Source: Photobacterium angustum (lineage in GTDB: Bacteria; Pseudomonadota; Gammaproteobacteria; Enterobacterales; Vibrionaceae). From it: DNA of 64,000 bases. How positions within the stretch are numbered: the stretch's first letter is position 1; every line of letters starts with the position of its first letter. Location: assembly GCF_002954615.1 (NCBI RefSeq), contig NZ_MSCJ01000003.1, forward strand, positions 1,302,001 through 1,366,000, read 5' to 3'. The notes under the pieces are model-generated. The model made no database searches. It was not told the DNA's origin and worked only from the letters and a program-made list of their open reading frames with translations. A program made the translations under genes and the position numbers. Shown here one piece after another: positions 34,095 through 43,223 of this stretch.

Positions 34095-34670
34095 TTAAAG
34101 TGACTTTTTAAGATTTAATTCCAAAATTTTGTAATTAGGATAATCGTTTAATAAGCCAACCCTTGGTTTATTTATCAACGCGTTCATTTCAAGTGCTGTA
34201 TTAATGCTATGACCTTTATTGACTGTTACGAGTAGCGTGGATATTAAAATGACAAATAAAAAAAATGAACAGACTAAAGGCCGATATCCCTTTCCATGAT
34301 TGCTTCGCCGTGTAAAGTCAGTTGCAAACTCCTTATTTTTTTCACCTTTCTCTATCGGTATTTTAGCATTAAGCACTTCATCAAATAACACACCTTCAAT
34401 TAAACGGTATCCAACTTTAGGTACTGTCACTATTGGTGATTCCTTAATACCTAGCTTTATCAGTGAGAGTCTAATTTTGCTGATACTTTTTGCTAATGAT
34501 GTTTCGCCAATACATTCACTGCCCCAGGCAAACTGAATAATATCTTTCTTTGAGACTACATTAGGAGAGTGTTTAAGCAAGAGATAAAGAATCTGTGAAT
34601 CTCGATATCCAATTTTTAATATTTTCTTACGATTAGAAAGCGTATTTTGTATAGGATTATATAATATCAT
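34095..34670 (-). CDS. ToxR-like membrane-anchored winged-helix regulator
   Basis: 191 residues. Residues 1-92 form an OmpR/ToxR-type winged helix (IGYRDSQILYLLLKHSPNVVSKKDIIQFAWG, then TSLAKSISKIRLSLIKLG and VTVPKVGYRLIEG). A charged linker is followed by one membrane helix (131-150) and about 40 periplasmic residues without Cys, shorter than ToxR. GGGGAG lies about 4 bases before the ATG. It is upstream of the aerolysin gene on the same strand with a 191-base gap, so it is the obvious candidate to control the toxin. Confidence 0.87.
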   Translation of the reverse strand: MILYNPIQNTLSNRKKILKIGYRDSQILYLLLKHSPNVVSKKDIIQFAWGSECIGETSLAKSISKIRLSLIKLGIKESPIVTVPKVGYRLIEGVLFDEVLNAKIPIEKGEKNKEFATDFTRRSNHGKGYRPLVCSFFLFVILISTLLVTVNKGHSINTALEMNALINKPRVGLLNDYPNYKILELNLKKSL

Positions 34671-35114
34671 GTGACTCCCCCGTAACTAAATCAATAAAGA
34701 GAAGATAGATGTATTTTTTATAATTATCATATATAGATATAGTTGAGTGTGATCAAGCTTAAACTTTATCTATCTCATTAATTTAAAGAAAACAAAGACA
34801 TTAATAGAAAACCAGCATTTATATATTTGTAAGGGAAGATTAATAATTAGATATAATTATTAATAAAGATGAACAGCAATGGGCAGTTGAAATAATTAAT
34901 GTTGCTTCATAATATATAGCCTTTAGATAAAATAAAGCGTCTAAGTGCTACCCGTTATTTAATAAAAAATAACAACATAGTGCTCTTCCATTTATTTCTC
35001 ATCGAGTCATCTCTTTAATTAGCTGTAGATTCTACAGCTAATTTTTAACGTTTTCCTAATACCTGAAAAATACACCATAGATGCTTTCACAGCCCTAAAG
35101 CACATCATTCAGAC
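34671..35114. other. AT-rich gap holding an orphan plus-strand terminator
   Basis: 444 bases, very AT-rich. The one clear structure is the hairpin at 35018-35046, a plus-strand terminator although no plus-strand gene precedes it. No protein gene seen. Confidence 0.5.
35018..35046 (+). terminator. intrinsic terminator without an upstream gene
   Basis: An 11-bp perfect stem ATTAGCTGTAG / CTACAGCTAAT with an ATT loop followed by TTTT. The T-run is on the plus strand; on the minus strand the hairpin is followed by TAAAGAG. It may end an unannotated plus-strand RNA, or act weakly for the minus-strand gene ending at 35115. Confidence 0.7.
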
Positions 35115-35588
35115 TTAATAACCAAAAGCAGTCGCGACCTGTAACCAACTCTGTTGTGTTTGCTGATCGTGTTCGACTGAAGGTAAAAACTCAAGAACAT
35201 GAATTATTGATGCATTTCCGCCAGAATGACAATCCGTACGCAGTTGGTTTAATTCTGCAGTAAACAGCGGCATATTATTTTGTTTATCCACACACCAATT
35301 GTCTACAACTTTACCACTGTGCTGTAAGCAATAGCTTGATACTAGGCGTCGGAATTGTTGTTGATGATTATCTTCAGAATCACAAACGGTATTTTCGTAA
35401 TTCGCATAGCCCAGTACAGGATGATAAACCGTAATCCCCTGCTGCTGTGTTTGTGATAATTCATAATTATCAACCGTCTCAATAAAACTTGTTGTTGACT
35501 CTAATGGTTTTGAAACGATTTCAGCTTGTATCATCAATGGACTTAATAAAAATACACCGTACAGCACGCTTAATATCAAACTCTTCAT
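35115..35588 (-). CDS. hypothetical secreted protein
   Basis: About 157 residues. A signal peptide (MKSLILSVLYGVFLLSPLMI, cleavage near IQA-EIV) precedes a polar Gln-rich domain with four Cys, consistent with two disulphides in an exported protein. No family recognised. I use ATG 35588 because it begins the signal peptide; the open frame extends to 35627. It lies upstream of the ToxR-like and aerolysin genes on the same strand. Confidence 0.68.
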   Translation of the reverse strand: MKSLILSVLYGVFLLSPLMIQAEIVSKPLESTTSFIETVDNYELSQTQQQGITVYHPVLGYANYENTVCDSEDNHQQQFRRLVSSYCLQHSGKVVDNWCVDKQNNMPLFTAELNQLRTDCHSGGNASIIHVLEFLPSVEHDQQTQQSWLQVATAFGY

Positions 35589-35868
35589 ACACACCGACCT
35601 ATCGCTTATTGGTATACACAGTTTCAATCAATAACTACCATATCACTGTATATTGTTATAGCAGATATATTTATAAGCATATAAATTTAATGATATTTTT
35701 CATTTTTAGATAGCGAAAATATTGTCAACAAATCTGTACATTACAAAAGCCGCTATAATTACAATATTCATTTTAGATATATTTCTTACTATTAAGACAA
35801 TTAATCCACACTCAATAAGATACAGTATTCATATGTAGCTATCACATATATTTGTTTGGAGTCGATAT

Positions 35869-36057
35869 ATGGAAGATAAAACACTTATTGCGGATACTCA
35901 TGGCATCCTTGAAGCTTTCATTGAAAATGGATTACATCGTAGATACCCTATTTATTGCCAATTTCCTCATTGCGAGAGCTTGATAGAAAAGCACCAATAC
36001 GATGAAAGCTATGATATTGAATTTAATGATGGTTATCGACATTATAATGAGAAATGA
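35869..36057 (+). CDS. hypothetical small protein
   Basis: 62 residues, acidic, with two Cys in YCQFPHCESL and C-terminal DIEFNDGYRHYNEK. No signal or membrane segment and no family recognised. GGAG lies 7 bases before the ATG and a terminator follows the stop, which supports a real gene despite its length. Confidence 0.6.
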   Translation: MEDKTLIADTHGILEAFIENGLHRRYPIYCQFPHCESLIEKHQYDESYDIEFNDGYRHYNEK

Positions 36058-36106
36058 TTTTAATTCAGTATGTTATGAATCAAGATTTGCTATAAAAAAG
36101 ACATAA

Positions 36107-36136
36107 AAAAACCGATGCTTATAAACATCGGTTTTT
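36107..36136. terminator. bidirectional terminator
   Basis: An 11-bp perfect stem AAAAACCGATG / CATCGGTTTTT with an eight-base loop between the small gene and aroG. Confidence 0.9.
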
Positions 36137-36152
36137 ATTAATATACATGTTG

Positions 36153-37205
36153 TTACGCTTGGCGGCGCTTTTGTACATCTGATGCTAATTGTCGAAGTAC
36201 TTTTTCAGTATCTTCCCAACCAATGCAGGCATCTGTAATGCTTTGACCGTAAGTCGGTTCAACACCTTCAACAATATCCTGACGACCTTCAACAAGGTGA
36301 CTTTCAATCATCACACCAAAGATAGATTTGTTACCACTCGCAATTTGCTCACCAACATCTTGTGATACTAGTGGCTGACGATCAAATTTTTTCAAGCTAT
36401 TTGCATGGCTAAAATCGATCATCACTTTAGAACGGTGACCAGCACCTTCAAGTTGATCTGTCACTGCTTTAACGTGCTCTGCGCTATAATTTGGCTCTTT
36501 ACCACCACGAAGGATAATATGGCAATCTTCATTACCTGCCGTTGATACAATCGCAGAATGGCCGTATTTAGTCACCGATAAAAAGTGGTGAGGCGCACTT
36601 GCCGAACCTACAGCGTCTGTTGCAATTTTAATATTGCCATCTGTACCGTTTTTAAAGCCTACTGGACATGACAAACCTGATGCAAGTTCACGGTGAACCT
36701 GAGATTCAGTAGTACGTGCACCAATTGCGCCCCAACTGATCAAATCTCCCATGTATTGAGGTGTGATCATGTCAAGGAATTCGCCTGCCGTTGGTAGGCC
36801 TGATTCAGTTAAATCAAGAAGTAGTTTACGACCAATACGTAAACCATCATTTAGTTGGAAACTGTTATCCATGTAAGGGTCATTGATCAACCCTTTCCAA
36901 CCCACTGTTGTACGTGGCTTTTCAAAATAAACACGCATAACAATTTCTAAATCAGCGTTAAGCTCATCGCGTAGTGTTTTTAGCTTTTTACCGTACTCTA
37001 CTGCCGCATCAGTATCATGTATAGAACAAGGTCCAACAATGACAAGAAGACGGTCATCTTCATCATTTAAGATATTATGAATGGCATTTCGAGCTTGATA
37101 TACTGTTTCTGAAGCTGTTTCTGAAGCAGAAAATTTTTCCAGTATTGCAACTGGTGGTAATAGTTCTTTGATCTCGCTAATGCGGACATCATCTGTTTTA
37201 TGCAT
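36153..37205 (-). CDS. aroG: 3-deoxy-7-phosphoheptulonate (DAHP) synthase, AroG type
   Basis: 350 residues, the AroAI-alpha type. It joins phosphoenolpyruvate and erythrose 4-phosphate in the first step of the shikimate pathway. The sequence follows E. coli AroG closely: ISEIKELLPPVAILEKF (N-terminal feedback region), LVIVGPCSIHD, YFEKPRTTVGWKGLIND, WGAIGARTTESQVHRE, MIDFSHANS with the metal-binding His, and ESHLVEG. The family splits into Phe-, Tyr- and Trp-sensitive forms; similarity favours the Phe form. A 446-base upstream gap contains an inverted repeat. Confidence 0.93.
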   Translation of the reverse strand: MHKTDDVRISEIKELLPPVAILEKFSASETASETVYQARNAIHNILNDEDDRLLVIVGPCSIHDTDAAVEYGKKLKTLRDELNADLEIVMRVYFEKPRTTVGWKGLINDPYMDNSFQLNDGLRIGRKLLLDLTESGLPTAGEFLDMITPQYMGDLISWGAIGARTTESQVHRELASGLSCPVGFKNGTDGNIKIATDAVGSASAPHHFLSVTKYGHSAIVSTAGNEDCHIILRGGKEPNYSAEHVKAVTDQLEGAGHRSKVMIDFSHANSLKKFDRQPLVSQDVGEQIASGNKSIFGVMIESHLVEGRQDIVEGVEPTYGQSITDACIGWEDTEKVLRQLASDVQKRRQA

Positions 37206-37651
37206 GCTTATACTTCCCGTATCGCTACACTACGTCTATGTCGGTCAATCGATGTAGTGTACTTATCTCCAAATAGTCGTTTCTTAACTTATCGCCTTAA
37301 CCCTTTTTGTGCAATGGATTATTGACAGTTAAGTCGACATTTTTTAACTCAGCAACAACTTAGATGTATCCAACCTACCCAATAAAATTTAACAAAACAT
37401 TCAATATGCCACTTAACACACATTAAAGATCATATATGGTATATTCCTAGATTATTGAGGAATTACAACAGAACACTTTATGCCCACTCAGACATGGGAT
37501 ATTGATCTAAATTATCAGTTGTTCCGTTAGTAATTCATTGCTATATAATATTGAAATATAGTGTTAATTTTAATTTACGATGGCGTAACATAAAACCATT
37601 ACTATTTACCGCTTACATTGCAAACAACAATTTTATTAGTCGAGGTACGTC
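37206..37651. other. divergent promoter region between aroG and the amino-acid importer
   Basis: 446 AT-rich bases. Close to aroG is an inverted repeat TACACTAC (about 37225-37232) / GTAGTGTA (about 37253-37260) that could be an operator or leader hairpin. Nothing else recognised. Confidence 0.5.
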
Positions 37652-38392
37652 TTGTTAGCTAAAGACGAGATAATTACATTTAAAGAAGTAAACAAGTGGT
37701 ATGGCGATTTTCATGCGCTAAAATCGATCAATTTGAGCATTCATAAAGGTGAACGATTAGTTATCTGTGGCCCATCTGGATCAGGTAAGTCGACTCTTAT
37801 TCGTTGTATAAATGGACTGGAGCAATATGACTCGGGGCAAATTACAGTAAATAGTCACTTGTTAGATTCAAAGAATTTAAAAGCTGTTCGTGGCAAAGTT
37901 GGTATGGTTTTCCAACATTTTAATCTTTTTCCTCATATGACAGTTTTAGATAATTTAACACTTGCTCCTCGTCGAGCATTAGGGATGTCAAAGGCTGAGG
38001 CCGAAACGCTAGCAATTCAATACCTAGAGCGTGTCCATATTGCTCACCAAGCCAATAAGTTCCCTGGGCAACTATCCGGCGGACAACAACAACGTGTTGC
38101 TATTGCTCGCTCCCTTTGCATGAAACCCGATATTCTTTTGTTTGATGAACCCACTTCTGCATTAGATCCTGAAATGATTCATGAAGTATTAGATGTAATG
38201 AAGGAATTAGCAGATGAAGGTATTACAATGGTATGCGTGACCCATGAAATGGGGTTTGCTCGCAAAGTAGCAGATCGTGTGGTTTTTATGGATGAGGGTG
38301 AAATCGTCGAAATTGCTCCTCCTGCACTTTTATTTGACCAACCACAAAATGCAAGAACCCAGTCTTTTCTTAGAAAAATTCTAAGTTACTGA
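37652..38392 (+). CDS. polar amino-acid ABC transporter ATP-binding protein
   Basis: 246 residues with a TTG start; GAGG lies 6 bases upstream. Walker [11 protein letters not shown]-loop ([10 protein letters not shown]), signature LSGGQQQR, Walker [13 protein letters not shown] and switch His (CVTHEMGF) are complete. It closely resembles GlnQ/GltL/AapP subunits. First gene of a four-gene operon (ATPase, permease, binding protein, permease), 7 bases before the next gene. It energises uptake of an amino acid such as glutamate, glutamine or aspartate. Confidence 0.92.
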   Translation: MLAKDEIITFKEVNKWYGDFHALKSINLSIHKGERLVICGPSGSGKSTLIRCINGLEQYDSGQITVNSHLLDSKNLKAVRGKVGMVFQHFNLFPHMTVLDNLTLAPRRALGMSKAEAETLAIQYLERVHIAHQANKFPGQLSGGQQQRVAIARSLCMKPDILLFDEPTSALDPEMIHEVLDVMKELADEGITMVCVTHEMGFARKVADRVVFMDEGEIVEIAPPALLFDQPQNARTQSFLRKILSY

Positions 38393-38399
38393 GGTAAAA

Positions 38400-39218
38400 A
38401 TGATAACTAAACCTCAGTCAACATCGGCTATCGTCAAAATACTTAAACCTGTTGTCAGTGGGTTATTGCAGATTACTGTTATTGTATTGGCCATTGTATG
38501 GTTACTAAATAGCGGTGCTGATGCGATGAATTATAATTGGCAATGGTACCGTGTTCCTCAGTATCTATTTTTTAAAGAAGACGGTGAGTGGTTTTCTGCC
38601 GAGCTTATTGATGGTTTACTCATCACCATCAAAATATCAGCCATTAGCCTTATCTTTACAATTATTTTTGGCTTAGTAACCGCGCTTTTACGTTTATCTC
38701 AATCTATTGTTGGTCGCGCTCTTGCACGTGGATATATTGAAGTTATTCGTAATACCCCACTACTTGTCCAAATTTATCTGCTGTATTTTGTATTTGGTCC
38801 GGTATTAGGATTAGAGCGATTTACTACAGCCGTATTAGCACTTTCATTATTTCAAGGAGCCTATACCGCAGAGATATTTCGTTCAGGTCTAATGAACATT
38901 CCTAAAGGGCAATTTGAAGCGGCTGAAAGTCTTGGGTTAAGTAAAGTTGATAGCTATCGATATATAATCTTACCTCAAATGTTACGTCGTATCTTACCAG
39001 CGCTAACAAACGAAGCTGTCTCGTTAGTAAAAAATTCCTCTATTGTCAGTATCATGGCTATATTTGATTTAACGACACAAGGACGCGATATAGTCGCTGA
39101 TACAGCGATGCCCTTTGAAATCTGGTTCACAATCGCAGCAATGTACTTATGCATAACGTTGCTTTTATCAGCGTTTGCAACATTGTTAGAACACAAACTT
39201 GCGACACCTACTCATTAA
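38400..39218 (+). CDS. polar amino-acid ABC transporter permease 1
   Basis: 272 residues with an N-terminal helix (about 17-37) ahead of a HisM/GlnP-type permease domain (about 68-265). The EAA loop reads EAAESLGLSKVDSYRYIILPQMLRRILPAL, the contact for the ATPase. GAGG lies 5 bases before the ATG. A second permease gene follows the binding protein, so the channel is probably a heterodimer. Confidence 0.9.
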   Translation: MITKPQSTSAIVKILKPVVSGLLQITVIVLAIVWLLNSGADAMNYNWQWYRVPQYLFFKEDGEWFSAELIDGLLITIKISAISLIFTIIFGLVTALLRLSQSIVGRALARGYIEVIRNTPLLVQIYLLYFVFGPVLGLERFTTAVLALSLFQGAYTAEIFRSGLMNIPKGQFEAAESLGLSKVDSYRYIILPQMLRRILPALTNEAVSLVKNSSIVSIMAIFDLTTQGRDIVADTAMPFEIWFTIAAMYLCITLLLSAFATLLEHKLATPTH

Positions 39219-39250
39219 TTGATCATTTTTAACGATATGGAGACGGAAAA

Positions 39251-40063
39251 ATGAAACGTTTTTTTGCGGTACTGATCACCGCATTAACCCTTTTACTGAG
39301 TGCTAGCCATGCATTAGCGGCAGAAAAAAGCACATTAGAACAAATTAAAGAGCGCGGTACATTACGTGTTGGTTTATCAACATTCGTGCCTTGGGCAATG
39401 CGTGATAAGCAAGGAGAACTGATTGGTTTTGAAGTTGATGTTGCTAAGCAACTCGCTAAAGATGCCGGTGTAAAAGTTGAATTTATTCCTACTGCATGGG
39501 ACGGGATTATTCCTGCACTTCTAGCGGGCAAATTTGATGTGATCATTGGCGGTATGTCAATAACACCACAACGTAACTTGAGTGTTCTTTTCACAACTCC
39601 TTATTCTCACTCAGGTGTACAACTTGCTGCAAGTAAAGAGCTAGCAGGAGATAAGCTCTCCATTGCTGATTATAATAAGCGTAGTGTGACTTTAGCTGTA
39701 CGTCGTGGTGCAGTAACAGTTCAAACAGCAAAGAAATACTTTCCTAAAGCGAAACTTCGTCAATTTGACGATGAATCACAAGCATTCCAAGAAGTCTTAA
39801 ACGGCAATGCGCAAGCGGTATTGGCATCAACGCCAAAACCAGAACAAATGACATTACAATACAAAGATAAGCTATTTCTACCTTTTAAAGAGCGTTTAAG
39901 CCAGGGTTCTGAAGGTTTCGCCATTCGACAAGGTGACTTCAACCTACTGAACTTCTTTAATAACTGGATCTTACTTCGCACACAGGATGGCTGGTTAAAA
40001 GAGCGTTATGACTATTGGTTTACAACTGTCGATTGGCAGAATCAGGTGAAAGAAGGTCAATAA
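39251..40063 (+). CDS. polar amino-acid ABC transporter substrate-binding protein
   Basis: 270 residues. Signal peptide 1-23 (cleavage ALA-AEK), then a type II periplasmic binding protein: LRVGLSTFVPWAMRDKQGELIGFEVDVAKQLA, WDGIIPALLAGKFDVIIGGMSITPQR, the usual family-3 signature with the Arg that contacts the ligand alpha-carboxylate. Ligand is not decided by sequence. GGAG lies 8 bases before the ATG. Confidence 0.92.
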   Translation: MKRFFAVLITALTLLLSASHALAAEKSTLEQIKERGTLRVGLSTFVPWAMRDKQGELIGFEVDVAKQLAKDAGVKVEFIPTAWDGIIPALLAGKFDVIIGGMSITPQRNLSVLFTTPYSHSGVQLAASKELAGDKLSIADYNKRSVTLAVRRGAVTVQTAKKYFPKAKLRQFDDESQAFQEVLNGNAQAVLASTPKPEQMTLQYKDKLFLPFKERLSQGSEGFAIRQGDFNLLNFFNNWILLRTQDGWLKERYDYWFTTVDWQNQVKEGQ

Positions 40064-40067
40064 ATTA

Positions 40068-41003
40068 ATGTCTTCCTGCTCAACTACAAAGGAAGCCACA
40101 TCGCAGCCGAATAAACGTTCGGCTGCTAGCTTTACTTTGCCTCAACTTAAACTTTTAGATTACATCTTACTTTTAGTAGTGGGATGTTTTCTTGGCTGGC
40201 TATATTACCGCTCATCAATTGGTATTCATTATCATTGGCAGTGGCAAAAAGCCTTTGATTTAGTTTTTTCATCTAGTCAAAACAATGAGATACCCTATTT
40301 TTTTCAAGGCGTAGTCAGCACTATTCGTATAAGCTTATGGGGAATGTTATTTGCCGCTATTTTTGGCTTGCTATTAGCACTCGCTCGCCGCTCTTCACTT
40401 CTTTTTTTACGACTACCCGCCAATGCATATATTCAATTAGTACGTAACATACCGCCTTTAGTCTTTGTTTTTATCTTTTACTTTTTTATTTCAAGCCAAC
40501 TGGTGCCACTACTTGGCTTGAATGATTTGTTTCGTTTTTACAATGGACAAGAGAACGCCTTCCAGTCTTTTCTTTTTGGTAGTAGCCAATTATGGGAAAA
40601 CTTATTTTCGGGAATTTTATGTGTCGGCCTGATTGCTGCCGCTTATATCGCTGAAGTCATTCGTGCTGGTCTCGATTCAATCGATAACGGACAATGGGAA
40701 GCTGCAGATTCGCTAGGCCTATATAAATTTGATCGTTTTCGCTTTGTTATTTTCCCCCAAGCCATTGCAGGGATCGTACCAGCACTTGCAGGTCAATTTA
40801 TCTCAATTGTGAAAGATTCATCAATTATCTCATTGATCTCGATACAAGAAATAACCTTCGTCGGCAGTGAAATGGCAAATTCATCGGGGTTAATCTTTGA
40901 AATTTGGTTACTCGTTGGCGCTGTTTACTTAGTTTTATGCCTATCTTTATCTCTTTTATTCAGCAAATTAGAGAAACGTAGTTTACGTCATCTGCAGCGT
41001 TAG
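40068..41003 (+). CDS. polar amino-acid ABC transporter permease 2
   Basis: 311 residues. Compared with permease 1 it has a longer N-terminus: a cytoplasmic stretch, one helix (about 28-48) and a periplasmic loop before the permease domain (about 85-305). EAA loop: EAADSLGLYKFDRFRFVIFPQAIAGIVPAL. It starts 4 bases after the binding-protein stop. Last gene of the operon, followed by a hairpin. Confidence 0.9.
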   Translation: MSSCSTTKEATSQPNKRSAASFTLPQLKLLDYILLLVVGCFLGWLYYRSSIGIHYHWQWQKAFDLVFSSSQNNEIPYFFQGVVSTIRISLWGMLFAAIFGLLLALARRSSLLFLRLPANAYIQLVRNIPPLVFVFIFYFFISSQLVPLLGLNDLFRFYNGQENAFQSFLFGSSQLWENLFSGILCVGLIAAAYIAEVIRAGLDSIDNGQWEAADSLGLYKFDRFRFVIFPQAIAGIVPALAGQFISIVKDSSIISLISIQEITFVGSEMANSSGLIFEIWLLVGAVYLVLCLSLSLLFSKLEKRSLRHLQR

Positions 41004-41461
41004 TTATGAAAATAAGCCCTGAGTACATATTGATTGAATATATCGTTGTATTCAGGCTTATTTTACTTAAAACTTAATCTACTAAATTAATTTAATACTA
41101 ACGTTTACTTGTATATAACTCTAATTTGCTTCTGCTTTCTGAATATACAATGCAAATCTTAATCTATATTTCATGGGATATTACAGAGAAAAAATCGCTA
41201 CCATGCTTTATAAAAAATTAATTAAAAACAAAAAGATAATAATAAATACAATCTTCTAACTATATTTTCTTATGAAATAAAAGCATATTTTTAAGATGTA
41301 GTTCTGTTTAGCGTTCCTATAATGATTTATATATCAAAAGTAAAACACCGTACGCTATTATTATTACTAAATAGTAATAATCATTTGTGTAAATATCACT
41401 TGGCGAAACCTCTTCTTTGACACTAAAATGCGCATCTCTTATTTAATGGTAGATAATCGTT
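41004..41461. other. non-coding gap, AT-rich
   Basis: 458 bases between two plus-strand genes. Its first 60 bases hold the importer terminator; the rest is AT-rich with homopolymer runs and presumably the SMR promoter. No gene seen. Confidence 0.5.
41009..41064 (+). terminator. terminator of the amino-acid importer operon
   Basis: Arms AAAATAAGCCCTGAGTACA and TGTATTCAGGCTTATTTT pair with one bulge around a 19-base loop, and a T-rich tail follows; 6 bases after the operon's last stop. Confidence 0.75.
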
Positions 41462-41815
41462 ATGTTTAAACTATTGACATCTATGCCCCCTTTTTTAGCT
41501 TTATCTATTGCCATTGTGTTTGAAGTGATCGCAACGTCTTTCATTCCAAAAGCCGAGCAATTTACTAAATTTATACCAAGTGCAGTTGTGCTTGTCGGTT
41601 ATGCTGTCGCTTTTTTTCTGTTATCTGTCACCGTTAAAACTATGCCTGTTGGCATTGTGTATGCGATTTGGAGTGGCGCTGGGATTGTACTTGTCGCAAC
41701 GATTAGCTTTTTTCTTTACGGACAACGCTTAGATTTACCCGCAATTGTAGGTATTGGTTTTATTATTGTTGGTGTTTTAATTGTTAACCTGTTGTCGAAA
41801 ACTGTTGGCCATTAA
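41462..41815 (+). CDS. small multidrug resistance (SMR) efflux protein
   Basis: 117 residues with four membrane helices, the standard SMR size. Helix 1 contains the essential membrane-embedded Glu (IVFEVIATSFIPKAEQFTK, Glu at about residue 20); helix 3 has VGIVYAIWSGAGIV, the EmrE/QacE dimer motif. Dimers exchange protons for quaternary ammonium or similar cations. The Q-x-L-D loop and helix 4 are normal. Stand-alone, with its own terminator. Confidence 0.9.
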   Translation: MFKLLTSMPPFLALSIAIVFEVIATSFIPKAEQFTKFIPSAVVLVGYAVAFFLLSVTVKTMPVGIVYAIWSGAGIVLVATISFFLYGQRLDLPAIVGIGFIIVGVLIVNLLSKTVGH

Positions 41816-41830
41816 TAAATAACTTCAATA

Positions 41831-41868
41831 AAAAAGGCAGTAATCATCGCGTAGATTACTGCCTTTTT
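41831..41868. terminator. bidirectional terminator
   Basis: A 15-bp perfect stem AAAAAGGCAGTAATC / GATTACTGCCTTTTT with an eight-base loop between the SMR gene and the convergent acetyltransferase. Confidence 0.92.
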
Positions 41869-41893
41869 ACTTTTACTTATCCACTTTATCGAA

Positions 41894-42397
41894 TCATGCA
41901 GTGTATGTACGTAGCCTCGCCATATGGTATACATTGGCATACTCGCCATTACGAAACGCAAAGTTTTTCGCCTCGCCTTCAATTTCAAAACCATGTTTTT
42001 GATAAAGCTTCATTGCAGCAATGTTGTCTGTATAGACTTCTAACTCGATACGTTGAACATTGAGCCATTTATCTGCCAACATCAATGCAGACTGTATCAA
42101 TTGCCCACCAACACCTCTACCTTGAAATGTCTCTTTAACCCCCATACCAAAGCTAGCTACGTGCCTGCGTCTTGGGTTATCACAAACCGACAGTCCAAGT
42201 TGCCCGACAATTTCTCCCTCATATTCCGCTACCAAGCTATAACAGCCTTGAGGTAAGTTTGACAATCGAGACGTCCAACGATCGAGTGAAGGAAATGGGA
42301 GTTGAAGTGTACCGCCATAGGCAATTTCAGATTCATAAATAGCTTTAACACCCATAATATCTTTATCTTCGCTATGTCGAATAATGATATTTTCCAT
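41894..42397 (-). CDS. GNAT acetyltransferase, AaaT (YhhY)-like
   Basis: 167 residues. It follows E. coli YhhY/AaaT along its length: IIIRHSEDKDIMGVKAIYE, TLQLPFPS, RRRHVASFGMGVKETFQGRGVGGQLIQSAL (acetyl-CoA loop QGRGVG) and YQKHGFEIEGEAKNFAFRNGEYANVYHMARL. AaaT acetylates amino acids and derivatives such as phenylalanine and methionine. AAGGAG lies 7 bases before the ATG. Operon with no other gene. Confidence 0.85.
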   Translation of the reverse strand: MENIIIRHSEDKDIMGVKAIYESEIAYGGTLQLPFPSLDRWTSRLSNLPQGCYSLVAEYEGEIVGQLGLSVCDNPRRRHVASFGMGVKETFQGRGVGGQLIQSALMLADKWLNVQRIELEVYTDNIAAMKLYQKHGFEIEGEAKNFAFRNGEYANVYHMARLRTYTA

Positions 42398-42424
42398 TAG
42401 TACACTCCTTTTTGTTCAATTAAA

Positions 42425-43117
42425 TTACCACGCGATACGTGTGCCGTCGTAGTTTATAAACTCCCCTGAATGGTTTACTGAAGTGTCTTCAATAACTTCA
42501 AATAATCCTCTGGTTGAAGTTTCTATATCAATAAGTGCATTAGGGCCGCCCATCTCTGTTTGCACCCAACCAGGATGTAAAGCAATAACCGTAAACCCCT
42601 CGTCACGAAGATCATTGCTTAAACTTTTTACTACAGAATTAAGTGCCGCTTTTGATGAACGATAAATATAACCGCCACCTGAAGTATTCTCTTCCATGCT
42701 GCCAACTTTTGAAGATATGCAGGCTATTTTTTTTGTCGTCCCATTTTTGAGTAATGGGTACAAGCTTTCTATTAACTTTAAGGGTGCAATCGTATTTATT
42801 TCAAAAACACGACGCCACTCTTCCGCATCAGTCTGACCAAAGCCGTAGCCTTTTGGACCATAATAACCGGCATTATTTATCACAAGATCGAGACTTGGTA
42901 ATTGCGTAGCTAACTGATCAAGCTGCTCGTAATTAGTTACGTCTAATGAATGAATAATGAGATCTGCATTATGGCTAGCAAGATCTTGCAGATCTACCGC
43001 TGTTTCTAATGATCTCGAAGTTGCGTGAACCAACCAGCCTTGCGATAAATACTGCTTCACTAGCCCTAGTCCAATCCCCCGATTAGCTCCTGTTATCAAT
43101 ACGCTTTTTTTCATCAT
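42425..43117 (-). CDS. short-chain dehydrogenase/reductase
   Basis: 230 residues. The classical SDR marks are present: TGANRGIGLGL (NAD(P) binding), NNAGYYG, the catalytic Ser (ISSKVGS) and Y-x-x-x-K (IYRSSKAAL; Tyr and Lys four apart) and LHPGWVQTEMGG. Similar to the CsgA-like/carbonyl reductase-like group of single-domain SDRs. Two adjacent ATG codons can serve as start, with AGGGGA just upstream. Substrate unknown. Confidence 0.86.
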   Translation of the reverse strand: MMKKSVLITGANRGIGLGLVKQYLSQGWLVHATSRSLETAVDLQDLASHNADLIIHSLDVTNYEQLDQLATQLPSLDLVINNAGYYGPKGYGFGQTDAEEWRRVFEINTIAPLKLIESLYPLLKNGTTKKIACISSKVGSMEENTSGGGYIYRSSKAALNSVVKSLSNDLRDEGFTVIALHPGWVQTEMGGPNALIDIETSTRGLFEVIEDTSVNHSGEFINYDGTRIAW

Positions 43118-43223
43118 TCATCCCCTAACCATCAATAAAATTTAATATTCCTTATTAATTCAATATACCGATTGAATATGTACAAACAACCTTAAAAGCC
43201 GACAAAAGCAAAAAACACCTTAT

